Shown piece after piece: positions 11,494 to 25,000 of a DNA stretch of 64,000 bases. A program made the translations under genes and the position numbers. The notes beneath the pieces are model-generated. The model had not been told where the DNA came from, ran no database searches, and was given only the letters and a program-made list of their open reading frames with translations. Source of the DNA: Homalodisca vitripennis. Taxonomy: Eukaryota; Arthropoda; Insecta; Hemiptera; Cicadellidae. The stretch lies in the NCBI RefSeq assembly GCF_021130785.1, contig NW_025777536.1, positions 29,996 to 93,995 on the forward strand, given 5' to 3'. Positions within the stretch are counted from its first letter, which is position 1, and each line of letters begins with the position of its first letter.

Positions 11494-14028
11494 CAAAAGT
11501 CAAACAAAGATCCGAGTAAACTTTTTAAATCACAAGTCATATAACAACACCGAATGTACAACCGTCAATCCGTAGTGTTATAGAACTAGAGTTTTAGATA
11601 CTAAAGGCTATTTAGTAGTTTTCCACAAGAAAAGAAAGAAATATGAGTATGTTACCATTAAGTTATTTTACATTCTGATACGCAACTCCCTTGGATATCT
11701 CCTTTATTCGAAAATTTACTACCAACTAATATTAATAAATAATTAATACTTTTATTAATATTATTAAATACCCACATTACAATGATATTCTTCTACCGGT
11801 CAAACTTGCGAATAACTTATACGCACATGTGCATTGTTGTCATAGGGTTACTTCACATTCATTCTGCTGAATTGGTGGTATAATTTGCGAATCTCTAAAA
11901 TATTAGTCCGTAATAGTGGCTAAAAATAATAACTTTTATTCCAAGTCTACATTGTTACTTTCCTTTTATTGTACATTGCTAATATTTATCTTAATTTAGT
12001 TTGAGAAATACCTTAAGAAACGTATCTATTTAATGTTTATTGAGACTTCTTGGAAGTAAACTAATCACTCTAGACAGGTTCAGTGGAAGTTCAGAGGACG
12101 TGACAGAAGGTAAGACAGTGTGAGAAGTCTGGCGTAGGGGCTAACACGTGGTTTTGTTAATTAACTAAGTTAGCCTAACCTCACCTCTGAGACTTCTACT
12201 TCTGAAAACGAGTCCGCAACTTAAGTCCGATACTTTTAAGTTACATGACCTCAGTATAACATGTTATGTTTTATATATAGTTCAACGTAAAATTAAATCG
12301 GTTGTTCGCTGATAACTATTTGTAATTCTTACAACGTTATTTCCTTCGCCTGATTCATTATCATAACCATTTTTGCAGCTAGCATAAATAATTTCATCCA
12401 AATGATTACCTTAATGTACAAACGTTGGATTTCTTACTGTTAGTCTCCAGAGATAAGTAATGGTGGTAGGGGTAGCAATGGTATAATTGGAAGTTTATAG
12501 AGCACTGTTTTAGAACCCTTAAGAGTAAACATATGTTTTTAATAATAAAGAAATTAATGGAATTTATATACACCGTTTCTTGGTATTTCATTGAACCGTT
12601 CAACAATTTAAACAACAAGTACTATTTAGACTATTGTGTAAGAAATTTAATTCGAACTTCGGAGCTTTGGAAAATCAAAGGTTAGACAAAACTTGTAGTG
12701 GATCTTATTTTATGTTTAGAAAATTTATGATAATGTTCGGTTCATCTCAGTTACATTTATAATGCGAAATTTTAAATATACTTTAATGCATACGTATTAC
12801 TGAGAAGCTTGCTACAGTCAAAAAGCGTCCACTTTCGGTACTTGTATTCTGCTTCCGGTATAAGAGGTAGAGTGAAAAATTAAAACTTACAGAGCATTGC
12901 TTAATAATTCAATTTTCAATAGTTAGTTAAGGCGTGTTAGTAACTCGGTCCCTCCGAAAATATTTTTTCAGCTAATTACTATAAATATAGCATCCAAAAA
13001 TATCAAAGCATGACAATATCGAGATACTTACGTGCACAAATTGAATGCATGTATAGATAACTTTCATGCGTATTTTTCATACAATCTAGCAGTAAAAGCA
13101 GTGTATTATCATTTAAATATGTATACAAAATTATTCTTAATATGAATAAGACGCTGTACGACGCTTTTTGTTCCTGTTGTTAGGAACCATGTCCAAAAGT
13201 AAATCACTAATGAATTTTATTATGTTGTAGTGTTATGTGATCTCATTCCATATATTACAATTACTTTTTGTGTAGATAAATAAAAGTATAATTGTTAATC
13301 CCATCCCATGTTTTGTAAACATTATGAGAATGTTCCATAACAGAAAGCTAGCAGCCAAAGCGTCAATGTCAACGGTACACTTAACCAGTAACATTAAACC
13401 ACTCCATTACATTTGTCAACCCTATAATATTTATTACATTATTTTGCAGTCAAAGAATTTGGGAAACTGAGCTTAAGTAATAAGGCATAGAGATTTAGGA
13501 GGCGGAGACATATCTAGGCTTAAAGACTTCTAGAACAGAGATTTATATCTGTAATGTAACTGTGGGAAAAGTTTATACACCAAGATTAAAAGCGGTTTGC
13601 GTAAACTAGAGATGAATTACAGTAATCAGAGATGCAGGGAATATAATGGTTGATGAATGATGACGATGCAAACTAAGAAAAATATAACTTAACAAAGAAT
13701 ACGATTGTTTACTTGAGAATTGTTTTATTTATTAGGATAAACACAGGAATTCCAATCAACTCATAATTTTGTTACAATAGGAGGAAAAAAAATAGTGCCG
13801 CTGTTGTGATGCTAATGTCCAGTGAGTCGGTCAATACTATTTGTATTGTTTCAATGAAACCTAATTTTACCTATGTTTCGGGTTCAAATCATCGTCAATT
13901 TTTCAAAATTTGTAACCCATCATTATAAACTAAGATATATTATTTAAAATACATATATTAGTGTATATGCTGAGGAATCTGTGATGTTGGTCACTCTAAA
14001 TATGCATTGAATTACAGAACCAAAGTTG
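11494..14028. other. Intergenic DNA, nothing recognised
   Basis: AT-rich, no recognisable feature. Confidence 0.45.
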
Positions 14029-14151
14029 AAGTGTAAATTAAAACCCCGCGGGAACACCTGTCAAAGGGAGATTTGTATAAAGGAAGCGGTGAAGAACCCT
14101 TGAGCCGCGCCAACTCTCATAAACCGCTCGCTGTTCATGTAGTAAAGTGAG
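14029..14151 (+). repeat. Copy 2 of the unclassified 123-bp TATA-bearing repeat
   Basis: Near-colinear partner of 7109-7231, sharing AAGTGTAAAT, TGTCAAAGGGAGA, TTGTATAAAG, GAGCCGCGCC and CTGTTCATGTAGTAAA. Downstream sequence of the two copies differs, so the conserved unit ends here. The TATA box sits mid-unit followed by GC-rich sequence. Confidence 0.7.
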
Positions 14152-14689
14152 CCCTCGCTCCGGTAGTTTAACTGTTCCAGATCACTTGCCTCGGGCTGTG
14201 TGCTGTGCATTAGCTGAATTTATACAGTGTCAAAGTCAAACATAAATTTATCTCTTACTTTAGATCGATAAATTAGGAATAACGTGAAGATAATTCTCTC
14301 GCAACATTTCAATTTATAACATCATGCTTTTATTATGCCAGCAAAATGAACACTTTATTTCACAGTTACTATATAATTATTATTATGAATGTCAACATAA
14401 CTTGATCTAACTCATGTTTTAGTATCTGTATAATAAATACTCTACTACTTCTTCTTGTTTTAATAATCGGAAATGCTTTTCTTAAATTGTGTTGATAATG
14501 ATGATTAATTTAAAAGAATATTATTATATCTGACATTTGCCATTGTTATATTTTGCAAAAATTAAACAATGCGTTTAGTGGATTTGAATCTATGCTTTTT
14601 GTTAGAAACCAAAGTTTTTGATGCGTAAGGTTGAGTATAGACAAAAAATTAAACTAAAAGGTTCTCTGATGAACATTAAACATTAAAAT

Positions 14690-14965
14690 AAATTATTAAA
14701 CGTAAGGAATGAACATATTTAAAAAATAAAACCTGCATTTCTATATGAAAAATTTAAAAATACATGATTTAGCCCAATAAACCTAAGTAAACTGTTCCAC
14801 TTTGTAACAAACACATTTAGATTAGGGTTAATGTGTGACAGACTAGATGGTGCTGGTAATGAACTAACTTACTCGTGATGGTTGCTACAGAAGAGTTGTT
14901 GGTATCTCCATCCGACCGAAGTTAGAATTGTGATTGGAAGTTCATTATTGCCTAAAAGTTTTCGT
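14690..14965 (+). repeat. Diverged repeat, inverted partner at 51,540-51,885
   Basis: Read against the reverse complement of 51,540-51,885, long stretches coincide, including TGGTGCTGGTAATGAACTAA, CTTACTCG, GGTTGCTACAGAAGAG and a GACCGAAGT block. The copies differ by substitutions and small gaps, so the duplication is old. No coding sequence is seen. Confidence 0.65.
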
Positions 14966-15112
14966 TATTAAACATGATAACATATCTTTAAACCCTAATA
15001 ACTAACAGCAATTGAACGATTTTTTCTTTTCAAACGTTCTGTTAATACATGTTTCTGTTACATTTTAAAGATTCAAACGTTAGAATATTATTAGAAGAAA
15101 CTCTCCCATCCC

Positions 15113-15118
<6 letters not shown>

Positions 15119-15175
<57 letters not shown>
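15119..15175. repeat. (CT)n microsatellite
   Basis: An uninterrupted CT dinucleotide tract of about 28 repeats, visible directly. Read as protein it gives an apparent Arg/Glu run that should not be mistaken for a coding region. Confidence 0.97.
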
Positions 15176-15177
<2 letters not shown>

Positions 15178-16016
15178 CACATATCTGTCATAAGATTAAA
15201 TATAGTGAATAAATAATTGATTCCATGAAACATGAGGTATGTGTTATGTTTAGTAATTTCAACTGATGAACAATACTCGAGTCCCTGATGGCAAGTCTAT
15301 AATATAATCATAATGTGGTTTTGATGTAATGGTCACTGGTGTATTCGAATTTATGATGATTGTTTTATGATGCACTTATGTTTATTGTGTAACACATTAG
15401 TTGCAATTGTGAAATTCTCGACTTCATAACTGATCTATGTATGAAAACTATTCAATGTGTTTAAATTAAAGTTTCCTGGAATCTCCTATATATTGATAGT
15501 TGGTAAAATTAGTATAGATTAATTTCGTTATTTGCTTCGTTTAATATTTTAAGCAGCTCATTTAACACTACTTACTAAATAAATAACCATAAAGCTTTAA
15601 CGGTAACCCTAACTTGAGCTTAATTTTATTCATTGTTTAAAACGTACTACATAAATGCTTATTCATAAGTGCCCAGTTAATGAAAACTTTTAATGATATT
15701 CTAGAAAATGGTTACCCAACAATACTTTGAAGAGAGGAAAAAGAACAGTGTATTATATACCATAACCATCTCTTTATACATGTTGTACAGACTCAACATC
15801 ATTTTTAGTGACTTAGATGTATTACTGTTTAGATATCTTCCCAACTCTACAAAATGACAAAATAATACTTAGTGTATTAAAATGATTAGTTTTGATATAC
15901 AGTCCTTTATATATCCACTAGAAGATACCAATTGGTTTGCACGCAAGTCGCTTCTGAAAACAGGGATACCATGAGCATAATCTTTTTAAAAAGCATTCAA
16001 AACAATCCTTAAACAA

Positions 16017-17120
16017 GTGATAATCACTGAAAGATATTCCAATCTCCATTTTGACTCCAAGGCCTTTGACTGTGTTCATCAAGAAATACTGTTGCACCAG
16101 TTATGGTCAAGCGGTGTATGGCCTGTCCTATTTCTCGTCTACGTCAACAGATTGAGTTCATCAATCTATAATGGAAAGATGATTCAGTATGCTGACGATA
16201 CGACTCTCTGTATTAGATAAAAAACCAAACCAGATCTTGAAATCAAAGCCTTTGAAGAACTCAACTCATGCATTGATCATATTTGCAATATAAATTTGAA
16301 AACAAATTGTTCAAAAACAAGCGTGATCAATTTCTGTTTTCGGCAACATGAAAACGAAATCCGACCAATTGTGATGGTGGATGAAACCATAATAGAAGAA
16401 TAAGAATCCACCAAGTTTTTTGGGACGCACCTTGATCGAGGGATGACATGGGACGATCACATTGAGAGTGTCTGTTCAAAGGTTGCTTCTGGCATTTATG
16501 TCCTACGCAATTTGGCAAAATTCTGTTCATTGGACATTCTGAAGACAGCTAACTTTGGCCTAATACATCCACATTTAGCTTATGGTCTAAGATTGTGGGG
16601 TGGCTGTTCTAGATACAAACTTAATAGAGTGTTTAGAATGCAAAAGAAAGCTGTCAGAATCATTTACAAATTAAATCAAAGAGAGTCGTGTAAATTAGCC
16701 TTCGGGGAGCTTGGATTACTGACTTTGCCTAGCCTATACATTCTCGACGTCGTGCTATACCGCCGATTCAAATGCGTCTCACTTCGGGGTAGCGACATAC
16801 ACCAATACGGAACTAGAGGCCGGGACAACTTTCGTATGGCACAGCTCAGAACTACTGTTTATGAACGCTTGCCATCTCAGGTTGGTGTAAGGCTAATCAA
16901 TAGGCTCCCTGAAGAGATCAAACGCGTCAATAACCACAAACAATTTAAATCTCGATTAAAACACTTCTTAGCGTCTAAAGCATTTTACTCGGTTGACGAG
17001 TTTGCGATGGGTCCCTGGGTCACTAACATAAAAAAACTTCCACCTCCCCTTCTGATATCCAAGAAAATTTGGCCACTATCGAGGAAACGGCGACAGTGGT
17101 GGCACGTACCCCAAAAGTAA
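16017..17120 (+). pseudogene. LINE reverse transcriptase, C-terminal half
   Basis: The first part (to about 16220) has SKAFDCVHQEILL and YADDTTL. An in-frame TAA at about 16218 and a second stop near 16402 interrupt it, and an open frame then runs from 16443 to 17120. That frame contains HIESVCSKVASGIYVLRNL and HPHLAYGLRLWGGC, then FRMQKKAVRIIYKLN and LTLPSLYIL, the well-known region after the RT thumb of insect jockey-like elements, with a GTRGRDNFR block near the end. No endonuclease domain is present. The long 3' frame has survived better than the 5' part, but the gene is dead. Confidence 0.85.
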
Positions 17121-17284
17121 TGTTTATTTGAAATTAACTTATCTATTATTTTTACTCAGAATTAAAATTAATTGTGTTAGTTATTAGATTAGGACCTTTA
17201 TTTCTATATGACGCTTGCAATACAATTTTCGTTAATGTTTTCCTGTAATAAAGAATATTATTATTATTATTATTATTATTATTT
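16017..17284 (+). mobile_element. Jockey-like LINE, internally deleted 3' fragment
   Basis: A LINE remnant made of RT motif pieces, an RT C-terminal region and a 3' microsatellite tail. The fragment contains SKAFDCVHQEILLHQL (first catalytic Asp block) joined directly to VLFLVYVN and then QYADDTTL (catalytic YADD), so roughly 50 residues between the motifs are deleted. Beyond 17120 the 3' UTR carries AATAAAG followed by an (ATT)n tail at 17257-17284, as expected from target-primed reverse transcription of a non-LTR element. No target duplication was identified because the 5' end is truncated. Confidence 0.85.
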
Positions 17285-17435
17285 TAGATTGAAAGTTAAA
17301 GATTAGTTTTGAAGTAACTTATGAAGCGTCTTGAGAAGATTCTATATATTCTTTAGGCGCTTACAGACCTGGCTTACGAACATAATATTGAAGTTCGAGA
17401 AATGTTTTTTAATGTGGAACAAAAAGTGATCAGGC

Positions 17436-17670
17436 ATGATCAGGCCACCAAGAGTAAATAGCTCTTTGCTTCAGAAGTCTTTTATATACCTCGGACCCAA
17501 GTTTTACAATATTTTACCTGTTTACATAAAAAATTCACCCACAATGAAAACCTTAAAAATCCGTGTCAAGGCTTGGCTCCTGAATCATGATACTAATCAA
17601 TTGGAACAATTGTTTGTTGTATTAAACTAGTTACTAACTACATTTTTCTTAAACAATAATAATAATAACC
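17436..17670 (+). pseudogene. Second LINE 3' end, RT C-terminal fragment with (AAT)n tail
   Basis: A 65-codon frame reads SSLLQKSFIYLGPKFYNILP, then IKNSPTMKTLKIRVKAWLLN. This is the conserved extreme C-terminus of many insect LINE reverse transcriptases (KSFxYxGPKxYNxLP). It is followed by a short UTR and an AATAATAATAATAA tail at 17655-17669. A stop lies immediately upstream, so the copy is severely 5'-truncated. It is a different family from the element ending at 17284. Confidence 0.7.
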
Positions 17671-18549
17671 AAACAAGTAAGATAATATGTTCCTCTAAAG
17701 AATAACTAAAGAAAATATACTTTTGCGTAAATTATTTTTACCACAAAAGTAGTTGCCTCAAGAGAGACGCTATCGAATAGATACGGCAACGATATTACAT
17801 GTGATAGCATATGTTTTCATATTGGATGTGGGGATGTGTGTGTGTTTGTGTGTGCTTGCGTGTTTGTCTAGGTAAAAGGAGACAACAGTACAATTCCAAA
17901 TTATAAAAATATAAAATACTGGTCACTCCCACGCAAAAACAAAAGAATTTATCTTCTCTTGCTTGTGTATTTATTCTCTGAGCAGTTCTGCAACAACTTA
18001 TATTTCTGTTTCATTTAATAATTCCTACTATAACATTTGTTTTCAAGAACATAAAAATACATCCTAATTAGTTAACACTTTGTTTTATTAAAAAATAGGT
18101 ATAGAAGTATAATATTGTTGTTGTTTTGTTACAATTAATTGATTGATTGATTGAGAAACGCTCGTCCTTACAGTACTTAACCAAAAATGGACTGGGGCTA
18201 TCTCATGCCACTTGCAGCACGGATTTATCTCGATTTCTGATATCCAGGATGCATTACGTGGGAAGATGTCCCAGGACCTAATATTTCAAAAGTGACAAGT
18301 ATAAAACTTAAAATACACAAATCATAAGTTGAAGGATTGGCTGGGTGCCAGACTAATGGAAGGGTATAAAAACTTGGTCTTGAACGGTGTAACTTGAGAT
18401 ACTTTCACGGACAGTATTAAACTGAACTCATTTATTTACATTATCCTTAGTGGCACTCAGTTAGTAAATAACTATAAAAAACTATATAACCTATAATGAT
18501 ACTAAAATATAAAACATAATGTTGTAATTATGACCAATTCAATTATATT
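17671..18549. other. Intergenic DNA
   Basis: Contains a short TG-rich patch near 17825-17875 and nothing else recognisable. Confidence 0.4.
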
Positions 18550-19950
18550 ACACAATTCCTATGATTTGTTCTAGATTACACAATTTGGAATAAAGTACAC
18601 TTTGATCTACTGTTTATGTTAATCAGTATGGTACCCATGTTATTTAAATACTGCTAAACATAAAACTTTCAAAAGATTGCATGAGAGAAAATGTTAATTT
18701 CATTTCATTCGTAAACCATTAGCCGTATAACAACAAATTTATTATTTATCTTAGATTATAAAATAGTCAATTTAAAACGATCTTAAGGGATATAATAAGA
18801 TTTTTATTTTAACAAAGTTCTACAAAAATTAAGGAACAGTTATGATTGTTATTATATTAACTCATTATTCCATATTATATTTCTCTAATAATAACGGATT
18901 AACACTTATGCATGTACAGAGTGTGTCAGATAGTTATTATCTGTGTTCCGCTTTATGGTGTAGAGTCAACATTAATTTGAGAAGGAATTTACTCTTTATT
19001 GCAATATAATATTACGTATAACAATCTAAATTGTGGAACCGAAAACCTCAGAGAAGACGCAAATGTTGACCAAACTGAGTGCAAATCATAAAAATAATTA
19101 ATGTGGATGTCAGTTGCATTTAGAGTATTTTACACTAATATTTTACTACAGTAAAACGCACGAGATGACGATTCGATCAAAGGCAATCAGTAATAATTAA
19201 CTAATGCATTAGATCATTAGTACTGGACTGAATTATACAGAAACCGCAAATTAAATCCCATACTTGTTATGTCATCGTAGAGTAACGGCTTAACCTATAC
19301 CGTGTGTATGTGTGTGTGTGTGTGTGTTTATTTTTTATTTGTACTTCATTATTTTAAACTCACTAAGAACAGCCTCAAAATTAAAGATTATAATCAAATT
19401 AGTTTTTAATTACTGAAACTTCTTAAGCTTCTCTGAAAATCGCAGTATAAATCACTTTGTAAAGAACATAAATACATTTCTAGTATATTTTATCATGGAA
19501 CATAGTAACATTTATATCCTAATAAAATGAGCTAGAGATTACACATTTTGAATGCAACTTAAGGGAAGCCTACGTTATCCGTACACCTACCTTATTCTCC
19601 AGCATAACGGGAGCATAGTAACCAAAAGTTTTTAAATGGCATACCAAGCACTCTTGAGACAGGTTTCAGAGATTCCCATCCTCCGATCCACTTCCCGATA
19701 AATAAAAGACTGGTTACGGGTTACGGGAAGATCATCGAAATAGAATGTCTATACAATATTAAGATTCGTATTAGTTTACTCCACGTTACTTAATACACAA
19801 TACCTCCTATTACGATTGTGATTTAAAATAAGTAATTGGATGCATAATCGTGTTGGATATAAAATACAAATTACTTGTCTAATCAAGTAGAAAAATTAGA
19901 AATCTTCAATATATAAAATTAGTAGAACTTTTAAATCAACCTACAATACA
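18550..19950 (+). repeat. Diverged repeat arm, inverted partner at 52,130-56,170
   Basis: Five successive blocks match the reverse complement of the right-hand region in order. They are 18555-18620 with about 56,150; 18,960-19,010 with about 55,770; 19,170-19,330 with 55,630-55,440 (GCATTAGATCATTAGT, GTCATCGTA and the GT tract); 19,340-19,450 with 52,720-52,600 (CTAAGAACAGCCTC); and 19,560-19,930 with 52,500-52,130 (GCTCTTGAGACAGGTTT-type block, TCCTATTACGATTGT, CATAATCGTGTTGGATAT). Similarity is obvious but well diverged. The right arm is longer because a mariner and other DNA lie in it. Confidence 0.75.
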
Positions 19951-22069
19951 CAATGTTTCATTGCAGTCTAAGATTTAGGTGAATATTAAATACCTTACAG
20001 AAACAATGTTACATAAGTATGGTGATTTGTGAATGCAGTATAAGAAACATTTCAAGAAAGAATTGTTTGACTGAATTGGTTGGTGTGTTTTTAGAGAAGA
20101 AAGATCACGTAGACGAACCTGAGACACGAACACGTTCCTCGTCAAGCTGTTGATTGAACGGAAACCAGGTTATGGCGGAAACAACGCACGTCCCTGTCTC
20201 TGACACGTCACATGTGGACTCCTTTATCTAGGATATGTGTAATAATTTCATAAAGGAATTGATAAAGGATAAAAAATCTGTTGATTCAACTCCATTTAGT
20301 TTTTACTTGAATTATGTTGTACATTGTATTATTTTATTAATAATTTATATTATTTGATATAATTTTGAAGTAACCAAACCTAATGGGTGATCCTAACTAA
20401 AAACTATCAGTTGAATGTCAGGAGTGCTCCAAGAAAAAGCGCATAGTACAAACTGCAATTGAACATCGTACAAACAAATTAAATACTAGATTTACGTACG
20501 TGAACAACAGATAAATATAAACTAAATGAATGATTACATCTTGCTGTAATACTTAGAACAGCCTTACCTTGCATACATATATCAAATAAAAATATCATAT
20601 AGAGAGAAAGAGATAGTAGCTTTTCAGGTTCACTTTTACGTAAACAAAAATAATTAATTAATTTTAAGAAACCAGTAGCATAAAAATCTTTATAATTTCA
20701 CATCCATATGATAATTTAATGTATTTTCCACGAAGGAAAGGGTCAAAGCTCGTGTCGTAATGAAGTTAATTTAATAAATATTAAAACATGTGGCTTAATA
20801 CGTCCTCTAATTTTATTATCTCTAACAGGGTTGTCGTCCAATGAAATTGCAAAACTACGTGTAACGTTATAGCCATCAAGAATTATATATGATTTCGGTA
20901 TAATTGAGTTATTTTATTCAAACAGTTTCACCACAGACTTACATTAAATATATAACTCATTTTATTATTCGTTGGGAATGTGTAAGTAAACAACACGATA
21001 TTCAACTTATATAATTGTAATATAATTCCAAATGTGTAAAAGAACATTACAACCGTTTGTGGAAAATACACTCTTTCTTTTCATCTGGTGTTTTCATTTA
21101 TTGTTGAGTATTTATCAGATTCAAAGGACTTATAAGTGATAAAAGAAAAAAAACTGCCGGAATTCCTTGTTAGGTGTTTTTATAAGTGTATTAAAAACAT
21201 TATAATGCAATATTTATAATTCAAAAAATGCACTTAATAATTATATCCAAGATAGTTTCTTTATCTATTCATCGTTCTTTTAGAAGAAAGCATAACAAAA
21301 ATTTCACTTTATTTTTTAGTCTCTATTAACGTTCAAGCCAAGTAATAGAGAAAATTATGTTCCTATGAACTTACATCAATATAAGGTTGTTAGTTTCTGT
21401 CTGATTAGATAACGCATTTGGTTACTAGATAAGAGAACACGTCTCAATGACCTAGAAATATCATTAACGTAACGTTCCTTTACTTCTGGCATTACAGTAA
21501 GTCCACTGTGAAGATATCAATAGAAATACCTATGTAGATTTGAGAGTTCCTTTTCAAGACGTCCTTTTGTTTGAAGACGCTTTCAGTCTACATTTCCTGG
21601 AAATACATGATATATTATCATTAATAACACTTTATTTATGTATATTTATTTTTTTTCCTTTTTTACTAAACGTAAAACAATATTAATTAATTTCTCCTAA
21701 TGAGTTTTATTGATTTAAGACACTGCAATAATTATAAAAACGTTATGTTCTTGAACCTTACTGATACGTATGTACCTCTATTTTGGTGGTCTTAATGTTT
21801 AGTAATTGGTATTTGTTATATATTGCAATTGTTTTAAATATCATGCAAAACACCGGGAATAAAGTATAGAGGCAGGAAAAACTTAAAATGAGCAAAATAA
21901 ATAAAGCCATATTGTTATTTTATAGCATAATTGCATGAACATTTTGCACATACGCTCTTGTTCAAAATAGGTACATGTTTATCCATATATTATGCCTTGA
22001 CATTACCTATCAGGTAGTATAAGGCAATAAGTTATTTGAAAAATTAATACTATGATAATTATTTATATT
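19951..22069. other. Intergenic DNA, nothing recognised
   Basis: AT-rich; a GC-richer patch at about 20,090-20,230 is unrecognised. Confidence 0.4.
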
Positions 22070-22073
22070 AGCG
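22070..22073. repeat. Target-site duplication AGCG, left copy
   Basis: AGCG immediately precedes the left LTR and is repeated at 35159-35162 immediately after the right LTR. A 4-bp duplication is normal for Ty3/gypsy integrase. Confidence 0.9.
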
Positions 22074-25000
22074 TGTAACGTTAGTTTTTAGTAGGGTGCA
22101 AAACTTCAACCGTTTTGTAGCCTACGCGGATAGTTGCAGTTAGCTGGGTATTTCCCAGGGGTCTGGAGAGTTGTGTATTTCGGATATAAAGTGTTGACTC
22201 AGAAAGCGAGTAGATCTCAAAAGATCTGTTAAAGTGGTTAGAGCCACAAGCTCATCATCGCCAACACTTTAAGGGGCAAAGAACCGATTTGATTTTAAAA
22301 TTACGTATACGGAAACAGAAACATGGTATACAAGTAACCAACCCACGCTCAATTGGTATTCCGTCACTGCGGGACAACCTAAGCTTACCCCACGAGAATT
22401 CAGTACAATCGGGTTATAAATCGCTAAATAAAATGATCGTAATAAGATGTGCAATCATTTAAGGCTATGTCTATATATTTATCTTAATAGCGACCGCTCG
22501 TATATCCCGCTTATGACAGCAGATCGTAAATTTAGGGAAACCTAAATTTATTTCAGACAAGACCGATTTTCACAGCAGTCCGAGAGCCTAATAATAAACG
22601 AAAATTTTTATTTAATCGAAAAAACAGTTTAATTTAATCGCGTTTAACCGTTATGAAACGCTTATGACAGCAGATCGGAAATTTAGGGAAACCTAAATTT
22701 ATTTTAGACAGGACCGATTTTCACAGCAGTCCGAGAGCCTAATAATAAACGAACATTTTATTTAATCGAAAAACAATTTAATTTAATTGCGTTTAATCGT
22801 TATGACCCGCTTGTGACAGCAGATCGTAAATTTAGGGAAACCTAGATTTATTTTAGACAGGACCGATTTTCACAGCAGTCCGAGAGCCTGACAATAAACG
22901 AAAGTTTTATTTAATCGAAAAAAACAATTTAATTTAATCGCGTTTAATCGTTATGACCCGCTTGTGACAGCAGATCGGAAATTTAGGGAAACCTAGATTT
23001 ATTTTAGACAGGACCGATTTTTCACAGCAGTCCGAGAGCCTAATAATAAACGAAAGTTTTATTTAATCGAAAAACAATCTAATTTAATCGCGTTTAATCG
23101 TTATGACCCGCTTGTGACAGCAGATCGGAAATTTAGGGAAACCTAGATTTATTTTAGACAGGACCGATTTTCACAGCAGTCCGAGAGCCTAATAATAAAC
23201 GAAAGTTTTATTTAATCGAAAAACAATCTAATTTAATCGCGTTTAATCGTTATGACCCGCTTGTGACAGCAGATCGGAAATTTAGGGAAACCTAAATTTA
23301 TTTTTAGACAGGACCGATTTTCACAGCAGTCCGAGAGCCTAATAATAAACGAAAGTTTTATTTAATCGAAAACAATTTAATTTAATCGCGTTTAATCGTT
23401 ATGACCCGCTTGTGACAGCAGATCGGAAATTTAGGGAAACCTAAATTTATTTTAGACAGGACCGATTTTCACAGCAGTCCGAGAGCCTAATAATAAACGA
23501 AAGTTTTATTTAATCGAAAAAACGATTTAATTTAATCGCGTTTAATCGTTATGACCCGCTTGTGACAGCAGATCGGAAATTTAGGGAAACCTAAATTTAT
23601 TTTAGACAGGACCGATTTTCACAGCAGTCCGAGAGCCTAATAATAAACGAAAGTTTTATTTAATCGAAAAACGATTTAATTTAATCGCGTTTAATCGTTA
23701 TGACCCGCTTGTGACAGCAGATCGGAAATTTTAGGGAAACCTAAATTTATTTTAGACAGGACCGATTTTCACAGCAGTCCGAGAGCCTAATAATAAACGA
23801 AAGTTTTATTTAATCGAAAACAATTTAATTTAATCGCGTTTAATCGTTATGACCCGCTCGTGACAGCAGATCGGAAATTTAGGGAAACCTAAATTTATTT
23901 TAGACATGGACCGATTTTCCACAGCAGTCCGAGAGCCTAATAATAAACGAAAGTTTTATTTAATCGAAAACAATTTAATTTAATCGCGTTTAATCGTTAT
24001 GACCCGCTTGTGACAGCAGATCGGAAATTTAGGGAAACCTAAATTTATTTTAGACAGGACCGATTTTCACAGCAGTCCGAGAGCCTAATAATAAACGAAA
24101 GTTTTATTTAATCGAAAAACGATTTAATTTAATCGCGTTTAATCGTTATGACCCGCTTGTGACAGCAGATCGGAAATTTAGGGAAACCTAAATTTATTTT
24201 AGACAGGACCGATTTTCACAGCAGTCCGAGAGCCTAATAATAAACGAAAGTTTTATTTAATCGAAAACAATTTAATTTAATCGCGTTTAATCGTTATGAC
24301 CCGCTTGTGACAGCAGATCGGAAATTTAGGGAAACCTAAATTTATTTTAGACAGGACCGATTTTCACAGCAGTCCGAGAGCCTAATAATAAACGAAAGTT
24401 TTATTTAATCGAAAACAATTTAATTTAATCGCGTTTAATCGTTATGACCCGCTTGTGACAGCAGATCGGAAATTTAGGGAAACCTAAATTTATTTTAGAC
24501 AGGACCCGATTTTCACAGCAGTCCGAGAGCCTAATAATAAACGAAAGTTTTTATTTAATCGAAAACAATTTAATTTAATCGCGTTTAATCGTTATGACCC
24601 GTTACTAATGGTGAAGATAACTAAATATTACTACAATATACTTAATTCTATATGCGTACAAATTCAATGAAAATATGCATGAAAATTCTTGCACATGCAG
24701 AGTGAAAAACGTGCAAAAGAAAAATTTACGTTAAATATTGCAAGCCAAGCTAAGCAAAACAAACAGAAATTTACTACAACTATTGCACCATGAATAATGA
24801 AATAACTAATTAAACTCGGAATAATAGTTACCTGTCAAATGAAATTGAAGTTGTCTGAAAATGTCCTCTGCTCGCTGTACTGTCCTTCACCTCGATAATC
24901 CACGCTTCTCCGTATCGAACCCCTCTCGCCGGCCCTCGCCAGTCCCTTTATCAGTCGACTACCGCGCTCTAGGTGGCGGCAGCTACAATCTTTAACAGCG

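Noticed and set aside
15042..15233. Protein with an Arg/Glu repeat
   Set aside because: It is the (CT)n microsatellite read as codons.
22508..24601. CRISPR-like or satellite array interpretation of the 149-bp repeats
   Set aside because: Units are contiguous without spacers, lie wholly inside both LTRs of one element and are copied with it; this is an LTR-internal tandem repeat in a eukaryotic genome.
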